Shown here: positions 1 to 7,125 of the stretch, piece by piece
Position numbering within the stretch: position 1 is the first letter of the stretch
Layout: each line of letters begins with the position of its first letter
Source: Xanthobacter sp. YC-JY1
GTDB taxonomy: Bacteria > Pseudomonadota > Alphaproteobacteria > Rhizobiales > Xanthobacteraceae
Direction of reading: 5' to 3'
Assembly (NCBI RefSeq): GCF_021730305.1
Contig: NZ_CP032674.1
Coordinates: forward strand, 3,395,001 to 3,459,000
DNA length: 64,000 bases
Notes under the pieces: model-generated
The model's database searches: none
Seen by the model: the letters and a program-made list of their open reading frames with translations, nothing else
What the model was told of the DNA's origin: nothing
Program-made: the position numbers and the translations under genes

Positions 1-165
1 GGTGGGCACGCCGAGCACGGTGAGGCCGCCGTGCACCTTCTCGGCCAGAAGCTCGACGAAATGCCGGGCCGTGGACCCGGTTCCGAGGCCGAGGCGCATG
101 CCGTCGGTCACGTAGGTCAAGGCGTGGGCGGCGGCGCGGCGCTTCAGGTCTTCGGCGTGGACCAT
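1..165 (-). CDS. rpiA: Ribose-5-phosphate isomerase A, 5' part only
   Basis: Interconverts ribose 5-phosphate and ribulose 5-phosphate in the cytoplasm (pentose phosphate and Calvin pathways). Only the first 55 codons lie in the window; the gene runs off the left edge. The ATG is the complement of 163-165. The N-terminus [16 protein letters not shown] is followed by the family's phosphate-binding motif GLGTGSTA at residues 26-33 and then [10 protein letters not shown] phosphatase of the phosphoglycolate family stands nearby on the other strand, a common Rhizobiales neighbourhood. Identification rests on the N-terminal motif, which is highly characteristic; the rest cannot be seen. Confidence 0.9.
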   Translation of the reverse strand, partial: MVHAEDLKRRAAAHALTYVTDGMRLGLGTGSTARHFVELLAEKVHGGLTVLGVPT

Positions 166-304
166 GGGATTTCCTTGCCTCAACGCCGCGCGCCGGCCCG
201 GATGGGTCCTGCCGCAGCGGCGCTTCTTTTCTGGCGGAACGGCTTCAACCGCCCTGCTCCGGCTCTAGCCCCGATCGGAGCCGCCGACAAGCCGGCGCGA
301 CGCC

Positions 305-772
305 TCAGCGCGCCGCCGGGGTGCAGACGAGGCTGGAATCCGTGCCGCCCGCAGCGCGCGCGGTCTCGCGCACGTAGCAGATGCTCATTTCCCCGGTGTC
401 GCGATTCACCCGGAAGATGCCGGTTTCCCCTTCGTAATGGGTGGGCATCAGCGCGTAGTTGCCGGCCTTCTGCGGCCCCGCGCCCTCGCCCTGGGCGAAG
501 CAGAAGGTGACTCCCACGCCGGCCGCGTTGGGCCGCTCGAACTGGCACACATTCATCTCGCCGGTCTGGCGGTTGATGCCGTAGACGCGGTTGGCCTGGG
601 CGGAGGGGGGCGCGGCGAACTCGAATCCGGCTGCGGCGCCCGCCTGTCCCGCCGCAGGCTGGGCAGCGGCGGCTCCGATCCCGCCGAGACCCGCGGCGAC
701 GACCGCCACCGCGAGCAGCACCGCCGGATTGCGGCGCGCCGCGCGCCCGGTGCGAAAGGGAGTGGTCCGCAT
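305..772 (-). CDS. Secreted protein with an internal duplicated R-x-T-G-E-M motif
   Basis: A 155-residue protein not matched to a named family. Residues 1-38 form a signal peptide or membrane anchor (basic start, hydrophobic 17-36, Ala-rich, AQ cleavage-like site). The remainder contains two copies of one motif: VYGINRQTGEMNVCQFE at about 63-79 and IFRVNRDTGEMSICYVRE at about 119-136, each ending in a cysteine, with a further Cys in the linker (TFCFAQG) and one near the C-terminus (LVCTP). The repeat suggests two equivalent beta-hairpin units stabilised by disulfides in the periplasm. It lies alone between rpiA and the divergent phosphatase gene. Function unknown. Confidence 0.7.
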   Translation of the reverse strand: MRTTPFRTGRAARRNPAVLLAVAVVAAGLGGIGAAAAQPAAGQAGAAAGFEFAAPPSAQANRVYGINRQTGEMNVCQFERPNAAGVGVTFCFAQGEGAGPQKAGNYALMPTHYEGETGIFRVNRDTGEMSICYVRETARAAGGTDSSLVCTPAAR

Positions 773-1052
773 TCATGCCTCCTGATGGCCCATGGGCTGT
801 GGCCCGGTCGCAGCCGTCCAGGCCACGATAGGCCGCAACCTCGGGCGCAGCCTTAAACTGCGCGCCGGGGCCGCAGCCCTCGAATCCCCGCGACGCTGGC
901 GCGAAAAAGCGGCAGGATTTAAGGCAGAAGGCGAGGATATCCTCCGGCCGACCCTTTCCCCGCTGCCGGCGCGAGCGCACCGGAAGGGGCAGCCGAACCA
1001 GAACCCGCGGATATCGCCTGCCCCGATACCGCTTCCGGAAGGACCGCGCCCG

Positions 1053-1754
1053 ATGACCAGCCTCACACAGCCAGCCCCCCGCCCTCTCGTCGCGTTCGAT
1101 CTCGACGGGACGCTGGTGGACACCGCGCCCGATCTGCTCGACGCCCTCGACCTCGTGCTCTCCGCCCACAGGATTCCCCCCGTGGACCGCGCCGAGGCGC
1201 GCAACATGATCGGCGGCGGGGCGCGCCTCCTCATCGTGCGGGCGCTGAAGAGCGAAGGCATCGAGCTGCCGGACGACGAGATCGCCGCCATGACGCAGCG
1301 CTTCATCGCCCATTATGCCGACAACATCGCCGTGGGCTCCCGCCCTTTCCCCGGCCTCATGGAGGCGCTGGACCGGCTGGAGGCCAAGGGCGTGGCGCTG
1401 GCCGTGTGCACCAACAAGCTGGAGCATCTCGCCCGCCTGCTGCTCGACGCGCTGGAGCTGACGCCGCGCTTCGCCGTCATCACCGGCGCCGACACCTATC
1501 CCCGCTCCAAGCCCGATCCCCTGCCGCTGCTCTCCACCATCTCGGCGGCGGGGGCGGACGTGGCGCGCTCCATCATGGTGGGCGACAGCATCACCGACGT
1601 GCTCACCGCCCGCGCCACCGGCGTGCCGGTGGTGGCCGTCTCCTTCGGCTATACGGAGACGCCCCCCGGCGAACTCGGCGCCGACCGGCTGATCCACCAT
1701 TTCGACCAGCTGGAAGAGGCGGTCGACGCCTTGCTGGCCAAGGCTTCCGCCTAG
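1053..1754 (+). CDS. gph: Phosphoglycolate phosphatase, HAD superfamily
   Basis: Cytoplasmic HAD hydrolase that probably removes phosphate from 2-phosphoglycolate, the product of Rubisco oxygenation or DNA repair. From ATG 1053 it is 233 residues, the family length. HAD motif I is FDLDGTLVDT with the nucleophile and acid Asp16/Asp18; motif II is VCTNK; the motif III lysine is in YPRSKPDP; motif IV is GDSITDV. The frame is open further upstream, to 792, but the extra 87 residues are low-complexity and unlike the family, so 1053 is preferred. The substrate is inferred from family and from proximity to rpiA; other small sugar phosphates are possible. Confidence 0.88.
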   Translation: MTSLTQPAPRPLVAFDLDGTLVDTAPDLLDALDLVLSAHRIPPVDRAEARNMIGGGARLLIVRALKSEGIELPDDEIAAMTQRFIAHYADNIAVGSRPFPGLMEALDRLEAKGVALAVCTNKLEHLARLLLDALELTPRFAVITGADTYPRSKPDPLPLLSTISAAGADVARSIMVGDSITDVLTARATGVPVVAVSFGYTETPPGELGADRLIHHFDQLEEAVDALLAKASA

Positions 1755-1888
1755 GCCTCCACCGGGCTCCGGCCCCGGCCGGGGCGGGTCTCCCGGCCAA
1801 ATGATCCACAGGCGGACGCGGCCATCCGCGCGCCCGCCCTTGACAGGGGAGGCCCTGCGGCTCTAAACGGCCCTCCTCGCAATGGCGC

Positions 1889-1963
1889 GGGCGATTAGCT
1901 CAGCGGGAGAGCACTCCCTTCACACGGGAGGGGTCGCAGGTTCAATCCCTGCATCGCCCACCA
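1889..1963 (+). tRNA. tRNA-Val (anticodon CAC)
   Basis: A cloverleaf can be drawn by hand: acceptor GGGCGAT (1889-1895) pairs with ATCGCCC (1953-1959); the D arm is AGCTCAGCGGGAGAGC; the anticodon stem CTCCC/GGGAG encloses TTCACAC with anticodon CAC; the T arm GCAGG TTCAATC CCTGC is intact; discriminator A and an encoded CCA end at 1963. The 3' flank turns abruptly AT-richer, which is typical of a tRNA used as an integration site. Confidence 0.95.
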
Positions 1964-2769
1964 TTCCCTCCGCAATGACCAGAACGTATCTGTTCGCAGT
2001 CTGACTCGACGGCGACTTTCGGCTTGTATGCTTACAGACGTGCAAAGCTTCGTTGAGCTAAAGCCGGATCAATAGTTGTTTAGATGGGCGTTGCGTACCT
2101 TTTTCAACGCCGTATTTCCCAGATTCTCGGCCACCTTTAGAACGCCTCTCCAATTATCGGGAGGTCGTCAGGCTGAAGCCAGTGCTTCGCCATCGCTCCA
2201 AGGCACGATAATGCTCCGGATGAGCTAGGATGGATTACCCCCCGCTCGGTTACAACCTACGATCATCGAGTAAGCCACCAGAGGCTAGTGACGAAGACCA
2301 CCATCCCGACGAACGCCACGATAGCCGGCAGCCCCTCAGCCTCTCCGCTGAGGAGACCAAGGAGTTTGAAGGACAACCTGTGTTTGGGATTTCCGGGCAC
2401 TGGACACACCTCGCCTTAAAAATGAGACGATGTGTCAATCCCTTCGGGTATGGGGGCAGAAGTCGGGGATCGGGTCAATAGGGGCGCGTCACCCCAATTG
2501 TGGCCCCAATGTGCCCAAGTCGGCACAAGGGAGAGGTCGAGAGCCAGTAAGCTATTTGTAAATAAACAAAAAATGAGCGTAAGGCAGCGGTTTTCACGTG
2601 CACCCTATCCACAGGAACAGACGTGGACAAAGCGCGAATTCGAAGGAACTACGCTCCACGAAGGGAGCTTTCCGTTTCGAGTCTGGTCTCGCTCTCTGGT
2701 GACACCTTCAGAACAACGCATCTTCAGGCAGAAACGGCGCCGCGTGACTAGCGCAGCGCCCGCTCCCAG
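1964..2769. other. Low-GC stretch after tRNA-Val, possible remnant of an integrated element
   Basis: About 800 bp whose base composition is visibly lower in G+C than the neighbours, with runs such as TATTTGTAAATAAACAAA near 2550. Open frames here (for example 2230-2481 plus, 2432-2791 plus) have no recognisable motif or sensible start context and are not called. The only plausible gene is a short membrane-peptide frame at 2263-2400 on the minus strand. No second copy of the tRNA 3' end was found between 1964 and 3200, so an element boundary cannot be proven. Confidence 0.5.
2263..2400 (-). CDS. Possible 45-residue single-span membrane peptide
   Basis: A short frame from GTG (complement of 2398-2400) to TGA at 2263, preceded by a GCGAGG ribosome-binding-like sequence eight bases upstream; an alternative GTG at 2409 would add three residues. 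The peptide starts MPGNPKHRLSFKLLG and ends LPAIVAFVGMVVFVTSLWW LTR, a clear single hydrophobic helix of about 19 residues with a basic tail. It sits in the low-GC stretch behind tRNA-Val. No family is recognised and it may be non-coding; the hydrophobic segment and the start context are the only support. Confidence 0.3.
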   Translation of the reverse strand: MPGNPKHRLSFKLLGLLSGEAEGLPAIVAFVGMVVFVTSLWWLTR

Positions 2770-3096
2770 TCACTGGCAGGCGCACTCGTAATTCTTCGCG
2801 GCCACTTCCTTGCCGCCATACCCCACCCAGCAGGCGCTGCTCCATTTGGGCTTCAGATTGTAGCCGGGGCGGTAGCCGTTCATGTTGGTGGCGCAGATGT
2901 AGAATTTGTCCTGCGTCACCTGATTGCCGGGCGCGTGGACGCCGGAGTACAGCGCCGTGAGGCGGGCGGCGCTGCAGACCTGATCGCAGGAGCCACCGTT
3001 CGCCGGCTTCCATTGAATGTCGGCGGCGAAGCCGGCGGTGGGCAGGATCGGCGCGGCGAGGGTTGCGGCGACGAGAAGGGCTTTCAGGATTTTCAT
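2770..3096 (-). CDS. Small secreted six-cysteine protein
   Basis: 108 residues from ATG 3096 (MKILKALLVAATLAAP). Residues 1-24 are a signal peptide ending in GFAA before DIQW. The mature part has six cysteines (SCDQVC, FYICAT, SACWVG, ECAC at the C-terminus), an even number that suggests three periplasmic disulfides, and is rich in Tyr, Gly and Trp. The frame extends upstream to 3150 but the downstream ATG gives a clean signal peptide. No family recognised. It is separated from the neighbouring YciF-like gene by a strong terminator hairpin. Confidence 0.7.
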   Translation of the reverse strand: MKILKALLVAATLAAPILPTAGFAADIQWKPANGGSCDQVCSAARLTALYSGVHAPGNQVTQDKFYICATNMNGYRPGYNLKPKWSSACWVGYGGKEVAAKNYECACQ

Positions 3097-3193
3097 CGTT
3101 CCCCCAATGAATCGACCCCTGCATGGCGCAGGGAGATCGGCATCATGCACCAGGCTTGAGCGTGGGCAATCGAGCGGCCGATCGGGCCAATAA

Positions 3194-3223
3194 AAAACCC
3201 CGCCGTCGTACCGGCGGGGTTTT
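3194..3223 (-). terminator. Rho-independent terminator of the YciF-like gene
   Basis: AAAACCCCGCCG (3194-3205) pairs perfectly with CGGCGGGGTTTT (3212-3223) around a six-base loop. Read leftward, the hairpin is followed by a T run (complement of TAAAAAA at 3191-3197). It lies just after the stop of the gene at 3245-3751 and could act in both directions. Confidence 0.85.
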
Positions 3224-3244
3224 CGCGTGGGGAGGTGCGGCGGC

Positions 3245-3751
3245 CTATTCGGCGGCGCGCATGTTCAGCTTGGCCTCGGCGAGGCCGGTGAGCTTGGCGT
3301 CGGCGGCCTTCTCCTCGTCCAGGTTGCGCTGGAGCACGGAGGCGCAGTCGTTGCGGCCGAGCTGCTTGGCCCAGGCGATGAGGGTGCCGTAGCGGGTGAT
3401 CTCGTAATGCTCCACCGCCTGCGCGGCGGCTGCCAGCGCCGCGTCCAGCACCTCGGGATCGGCGACCTCGGAGGCGACGTCCTCGGCCTCCTCGATGATG
3501 CCGTCGATGGCCTGGCACTTCACCGTCTTGGCCTCGACGCCGTGCATGCGGAACACTTCCTCAAGCCGCTTCACATGCCCCTCGGTCTCGCCGAGATGGC
3601 TCTGGAACGCCTGGCGGAGGGTGGAATTCTGCGCCTTCTCGATCATGGTCGGCAGCGCTTTCAGGATGCGCTTCTCGGCATAATAGATGTCGCGCAGGGT
3701 ATGGACGAACAGGTCGTCCATGGAGTGGATGTCCTTGGAGAAAAGGCCCAT
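3245..3751 (-). CDS. YciE/YciF-type ferritin-like stress protein (DUF892)
   Basis: 168 residues from ATG 3751, the normal length of the family. Begins MGLFSKDIHSMDDLFVHTLR followed by DIYYAEKRI, then four predicted helices carrying the ferritin-like acidic and histidine residues (E in AEKRI, ETEGH, E in VEHYE, DE in NLDEEK). Proteins of this family are osmotic and general stress proteins with a four-helix di-metal fold, possibly ferroxidases. A longer upstream frame exists but overlaps the leader and adds Arg/Ala-rich residues. The neighbour upstream at 3825-4136 encodes a KGG-repeat stress protein, a pairing also seen in enteric yciGFE operons, so co-transcription is likely (73-bp gap). Confidence 0.88.
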   Translation of the reverse strand: MGLFSKDIHSMDDLFVHTLRDIYYAEKRILKALPTMIEKAQNSTLRQAFQSHLGETEGHVKRLEEVFRMHGVEAKTVKCQAIDGIIEEAEDVASEVADPEVLDAALAAAAQAVEHYEITRYGTLIAWAKQLGRNDCASVLQRNLDEEKAADAKLTGLAEAKLNMRAAE

Positions 3752-3824
3752 GTGGCAACTCCTGTAAATATGAAGGGGAAAGGGGCGCGACCCCGGAAGG
3801 CCGCGCCCTGGGTTGGGGACGGCG

Positions 3825-4136
3825 TCAGCGCTGGCCGCCCTTGCGGTCCGGGTTCGACGCGGCGTCCTGATCCTGGGAGGAGCGCTTCTCCTCCTGCATG
3901 TTCTGGCCGCCCTTGCGGCCTGCCTCGGACGCGCGCTCGCGGTCCTGGGCGAAGTTGCCGCCGCCCTGCTGGCCGCGGCCGTGCTCCTGCTGGCTCTGCT
4001 GGCGGTTGGCACCGCCCGGCTGATCGCCCTGCTGGCGGTTCTGGGCGTTCGCCTCACCGCCCTTGCGGCCAGCCTCGGCGGCGCGCTCGCGATCGTTCTC
4101 GAAGTTTCCGGATCCGCCCTGCTGACGAGTGTTCAT
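3825..4136 (-). CDS. KGG-repeat general stress protein (YciG/Con-10 type)
   Basis: 103 residues from ATG 4136 (MNTRQQGGSGNFENDRERAA). Highly hydrophilic, rich in Gln, Gly, Arg and Asn, with two full KGG-family units: NFENDRERAAEAGRKGGE near residues 11-28 and NFAQDRERASEAGRKGGQ near 61-78, and a third decayed unit NPDRKGGQR at the C-terminus. Such proteins are small, probably disordered and induced by stress or starvation. The gene precedes the YciF-like gene on the same strand. The frame opens at 4211 but the downstream ATG matches family starts. Confidence 0.82.
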   Translation of the reverse strand: MNTRQQGGSGNFENDRERAAEAGRKGGEANAQNRQQGDQPGGANRQQSQQEHGRGQQGGGNFAQDRERASEAGRKGGQNMQEEKRSSQDQDAASNPDRKGGQR

Positions 4137-4361
4137 CGGTTGGTATCCTCTCTTGTGCCCCCGGCAGACAACGGGAGGCAGGGAGGATGGTTCCGGCTCG
4201 GAACATGGCAAAACTCAAGCAATCATGGCCAAAATGCGCAGCTTGAGCCCGACTGGATCAGATATCGATAAGTAATATTGACCGATATCGCTAAAGCTAT
4301 GCCCTTGAAACTTGACCATTCAAGGCCAAACCTGAGCGCGACATTAGCCCAAAAACGCAGA
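4137..4361. promoter_or_regulatory. Upstream region of the KGG/YciF pair with repeated GATATCG
   Basis: The leader of the stress pair and, further right, the end of the gene at 4432. It contains GATATCG twice, at 4261-4267 and 4284-4290, inside short self-complementary octamers (TATCGATA at 4263-4270, CGATATCG at 4283-4290). The spacing of about two helical turns would suit a dimeric regulator. No promoter is assigned with confidence. Confidence 0.35.
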
Positions 4362-4384
4362 ATGCCCGGCACGCGGCCGGGCAT
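4362..4384 (-). terminator. Terminator hairpin after the 4432-5745 gene
   Basis: ATGCCCGGC (4362-4370) pairs perfectly with GCCGGGCAT (4376-4384) across a five-base loop. Leftward it is followed, after a few bases, by a T-rich stretch (complement of AAAAACGCAGA). It lies 48 bp past the stop of the gene it would terminate. Confidence 0.7.
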
Positions 4385-4431
4385 CATGCGGTAACACAGC
4401 TCAGCGCAGCTTCAGCCGCGCCTGTCGCGCC

Positions 4432-5745
4432 TCAGTTGTCGTCGGCGGGGCTCACGTCGTCCAGGGCGAGGTTGGTGCAAGAGAGGCTGCCGTCCGGCTC
4501 GTCGAACGCCGTCTGGGTCAGGAAGCTGCACCGCGTGCCTTCGGCGGCAGCGATATAGGACACGAGGCGGTGGCTGATGGCCGCCACCTGGGAGGAATCA
4601 TCCGCCGGCTTGAAGGCGGCATCCGCCGGGGCCTGCGGGCCGGCCTTCTTCGCCACCTTGAGATCGGTGACGAGAGGCACCAGCGAGACGGAGGCGGCGG
4701 TGTCGGCCGGCGTCACCACCGGCTGGAGCAGCACGGTGAACTGGTCCCAATTGCCCTTGGCGAGGCGGCTCGCCTCGGATTCGGCGGAGACCGTGGCCTT
4801 GTAGGCTGGCCCCGCCTCGCCCGGCACGACCGCCCCCGCCACCTTGAACTTGCGCGTGCCAGTGCCGCCCTCGGGCGCGGCGCCGGAGAGGACGCGCGCC
4901 AGCATGGTGTCGCCATAGGCCTTGAGCTTCGCCTCGGACACCTTGTCGGCCTCCATCACCTTGGCGCGCGGAATGGCGGCGAGCGCCATCTCCCCGCACA
5001 GAGACGGCAAGGTGACGGTCGCCACTAGCGGCACCTTGCGCAGATCCTGCGCGATCTTCGCCTCCGTGCCCAACGGCACGGCCACGTCCACCGAAACGTC
5101 GTCGCCGTCGCGGGCGGCGAGGCGCAGGCGGCTCCAGTAATCCTTCATCTTCACCTTCGCGGTGCCGCCCTGCTGGGGCGTGACCACGAGGTCGATCTCG
5201 GCGAGCCCGGCGGGCGCCACCGGCGTGCGGCCGAGCTCGGCGGCCTTGAGGTCCACCGTGAGGCCACCGGTGACGAGGCCGCACCAATTGTCCTCGTCGT
5301 GCTGGAGCACCAGCGCCGGCTCGGAGAAGCCGCCTTCCGGGCGGAACACCGTCACCGCCGTGAGGCCGGGGATGGCCGCCGTCTCCTCATAGATGTGGTG
5401 CAGGCCGCGCTGGTTCTCGGTGAAGGAGAGCGCGTAGCTGTCATCCCCCTGGCCGATGGTGAGGCGCAGCGCGCCGCTGGCCAGCGTGCCGGACACCGGG
5501 AGCGCGGCGCGCGCATCGCCCGCCGGCGGCGCGAGGGTGCCGGTGACCTTGCCGGCGCCGTCCACATCGAGCGTGGCGATGGCGGCGCGGTACGGCTTGA
5601 AGAAGGGCAGCCCCAGAACCATGAAGCGCTCCGAGGCGGCGCTGGCCGCCGTGGGTGCCACAACAAGGGCGGGCACGAGCGCGAGGGCGGACAGGGCGGC
5701 GAGAACCGTCCGGCGGTGGGCGGTGCGTGTCACGGAGGTGCGCAT
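4432..5745 (-). CDS. Secreted protein of unknown function, 437 residues
   Basis: From ATG 5745 (MRTSVTRTAHRRTVLAALSA) the protein has a signal peptide to about residue 36 (APTAASAA). The mature protein is rich in beta-strand-forming and Ala/Gly/Val/Lys residues, with paired Cys in NWCGLV and LPSLCGEM and two more near the C-terminus (GTRCSF, LSCTN). A short central run reads VKMKDYWSRLRLAARDGDD. No domain is recognised. It stands alone between terminator-like and repeat elements. The frame opens 25 codons earlier, but the selected ATG gives a standard signal peptide. Confidence 0.7.
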   Translation of the reverse strand: MRTSVTRTAHRRTVLAALSALALVPALVVAPTAASAASERFMVLGLPFFKPYRAAIATLDVDGAGKVTGTLAPPAGDARAALPVSGTLASGALRLTIGQGDDSYALSFTENQRGLHHIYEETAAIPGLTAVTVFRPEGGFSEPALVLQHDEDNWCGLVTGGLTVDLKAAELGRTPVAPAGLAEIDLVVTPQQGGTAKVKMKDYWSRLRLAARDGDDVSVDVAVPLGTEAKIAQDLRKVPLVATVTLPSLCGEMALAAIPRAKVMEADKVSEAKLKAYGDTMLARVLSGAAPEGGTGTRKFKVAGAVVPGEAGPAYKATVSAESEASRLAKGNWDQFTVLLQPVVTPADTAASVSLVPLVTDLKVAKKAGPQAPADAAFKPADDSSQVAAISHRLVSYIAAAEGTRCSFLTQTAFDEPDGSLSCTNLALDDVSPADDN

Positions 5746-5900
5746 TCCGTCGCCTCTCTTTGCGATGATGGCTTCGATTCGAGCGGTGCTGTGTGGGCTC
5801 GATCTATAGCACCGCCGCATGGCGCCCCAAAGGCGGCTGGCGGGGGCGGAGAGGGCTCCTGACGGTCAGGACGAGTGAGCGCGCTGCTCCATTTTGTACC

Positions 5901-6009
5901 GTCATCCCCCGGCTTGTCCGGGGGATCCACGGTTTGGCTGGGTCCGCTTTCGGTTTTGGAGCACCGAGCAAATTGAGGTGTGGATGCCCCGGACAAGCCG
6001 GGGCATGAC
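5901..6009. repeat. Dispersed inverted repeat with CCCCGGCTTGTCCGGGG arms, copy 1
   Basis: The left arm (5901-5930) reads GTCATCCCCCGGCTTGTCCG then GGGGATCCAC; the right arm (5980-6009) is its near-perfect inverted copy, GTGGATGCCCCGGACAAGCC then GGGGCATGAC, with 49 bp between. Each arm is itself a smaller palindrome. A related copy lies at 48333-48503. This resembles the short palindromic intergenic repeats scattered through many rhizobial-type genomes. It sits between two convergent/tandem gene ends and could form a long RNA hairpin. Confidence 0.8.
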
Positions 6010-6111
6010 GGCCCGGAGAAGGGGCATGACCGGTTGCTCTGACCTGCCCCTTAAGCCGGCGCCCCGGCGATGCTAAAGCGGGCACCGAACACCTCGCGCC
6101 GGAACCTGACC

Positions 6112-6972
6112 ATGACCGCACCCGCCCCCGCCGACCGCGAGGTCCGCCGCATCCTCACCCCCGACGGCATCGGCATCGCCAGCACCGCCTTCGGCCCGCC
6201 CGAGGGGACGCCGGTGGTGTTCATCCACGGCTTCTCCCAGTCCGGCCTGTGCTGGAACCGGCAGACGTCGAGCCCGGCGCTGGCCGGCCTGCGGCTCGTC
6301 ACCTACGATTTCCGGGGCCATGGCGCCTCCGACCGTCCGTCCGATCCCGCCGCCTACCAGTCGGCCGAGGCTTGGGCAGGCGAGCTAGATGCGGTGATCC
6401 GCGGCTGGGGGCTGGAGCGGCCGGTATTGGTGGGCTGGTCCTATGCCGGGCGCATCATCGGCGATTATCTGGCCGTCCATGGTACCGCTGGCATCGGCGG
6501 CATCATCTTCGTGGATGCCGTGACCGCCAACGAGCGCCGCTTCTACGGCACCTGCAACAAGCTCATGCGCCTCATGTGCAGCACGGACGTGGAGGAGAAC
6601 ATCGCGGCCACCCGCACCTTCCTGCGCCGCTGCTTCGCCGCCCCCATTCCCCAGCCGCTGTTCGAGCAATTGCTCGCGGTGAACATGATGGTGCCGCCGC
6701 AGGTGCGCTCGGCTTTGTTCGGCCGGACGGCAGATTATGAAGACCTGCTGAAGCGCCTGGACGTGCCGGCGCTGGTGGTGCAGGGCGCGCTCGACGAAGT
6801 GGTGGCCCCGGCCATGGCCGAGCATATCGCCGCGACCATTCCCGGTGCCCGGCTGGACCTCTATGGGGGTATCGGCCACGCCCCCTTCATCGAGGCGGCG
6901 GACCGCTTCAATGCCGCGCTGGTAGCCTTTGCTGCCGCAGCGGCAGCAACTTCCGGGGCGGTAGCGCGTTAG
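6112..6972 (+). CDS. Alpha/beta hydrolase
   Basis: 286 residues from ATG 6112 (MTAPAPADREVRRILTPDGI). Fold features: oxyanion motif VFIHGFSQSG at 37-46, DFRGHGAS at 66-73, nucleophile elbow VGWSYAG with Ser110, acid in VVQGALDEVV and His in GIGHAPF near the C-terminus. The residue after the usual G-x-S-x-G is Ala rather than Gly, but the serine is present. The family includes esterases, haloperoxidase-like and haloalkane-type enzymes; the substrate cannot be read. An upstream ATG at 6070 would add 14 residues lacking family features. Confidence 0.82.
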   Translation: MTAPAPADREVRRILTPDGIGIASTAFGPPEGTPVVFIHGFSQSGLCWNRQTSSPALAGLRLVTYDFRGHGASDRPSDPAAYQSAEAWAGELDAVIRGWGLERPVLVGWSYAGRIIGDYLAVHGTAGIGGIIFVDAVTANERRFYGTCNKLMRLMCSTDVEENIAATRTFLRRCFAAPIPQPLFEQLLAVNMMVPPQVRSALFGRTADYEDLLKRLDVPALVVQGALDEVVAPAMAEHIAATIPGARLDLYGGIGHAPFIEAADRFNAALVAFAAAAAATSGAVAR

Positions 6973-6974
6973 GA

Positions 6975-7060
6975 GAAGACGTCTTCACACTCCCGTGGGA
7001 CGGGAACCCGTTCGCCACAAAGCGGTTGCAGTCTTGTCCGTTTTGTGGCGACAAAGCGGT
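6975..7060 (+). promoter_or_regulatory. Repeat-rich upstream region of the L,D-transpeptidase gene
   Basis: Three structured signals precede the gene at 7126: a perfect 12-bp palindrome GAAGACGTCTTC (6975-6986), an inverted pair CGCCACAAA (7013-7021) and TTTGTGGCG (7042-7050), and a direct repeat ACAAAGCGGT at 7017-7026 and 7051-7060 (34 bp apart). The combination suggests regulator binding. No regulator is identified. Confidence 0.4.
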
Positions 7061-7125
7061 GTTGCCGACGTATCCGGGCGTGCTCGATGGTCGTTCGCGC
7101 TCCGGTCCATCCGAGACGCAGAGCC

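Noticed and set aside
180-1700. 506-codon open frame on the minus strand
   Set aside because: Arg/Gly/His-rich translation without motifs, running across two real genes in other frames; an effect of high GC codon usage.
1764-1800. GC-rich palindrome GGCCCCGGCCGGGGC after gph as a terminator
   Set aside because: No loop space or T run; likely composition.
2230-2791. Two overlapping open frames on the plus strand in the low-GC region
   Set aside because: No ribosome site, no motifs, low-complexity composition; treated as non-coding.
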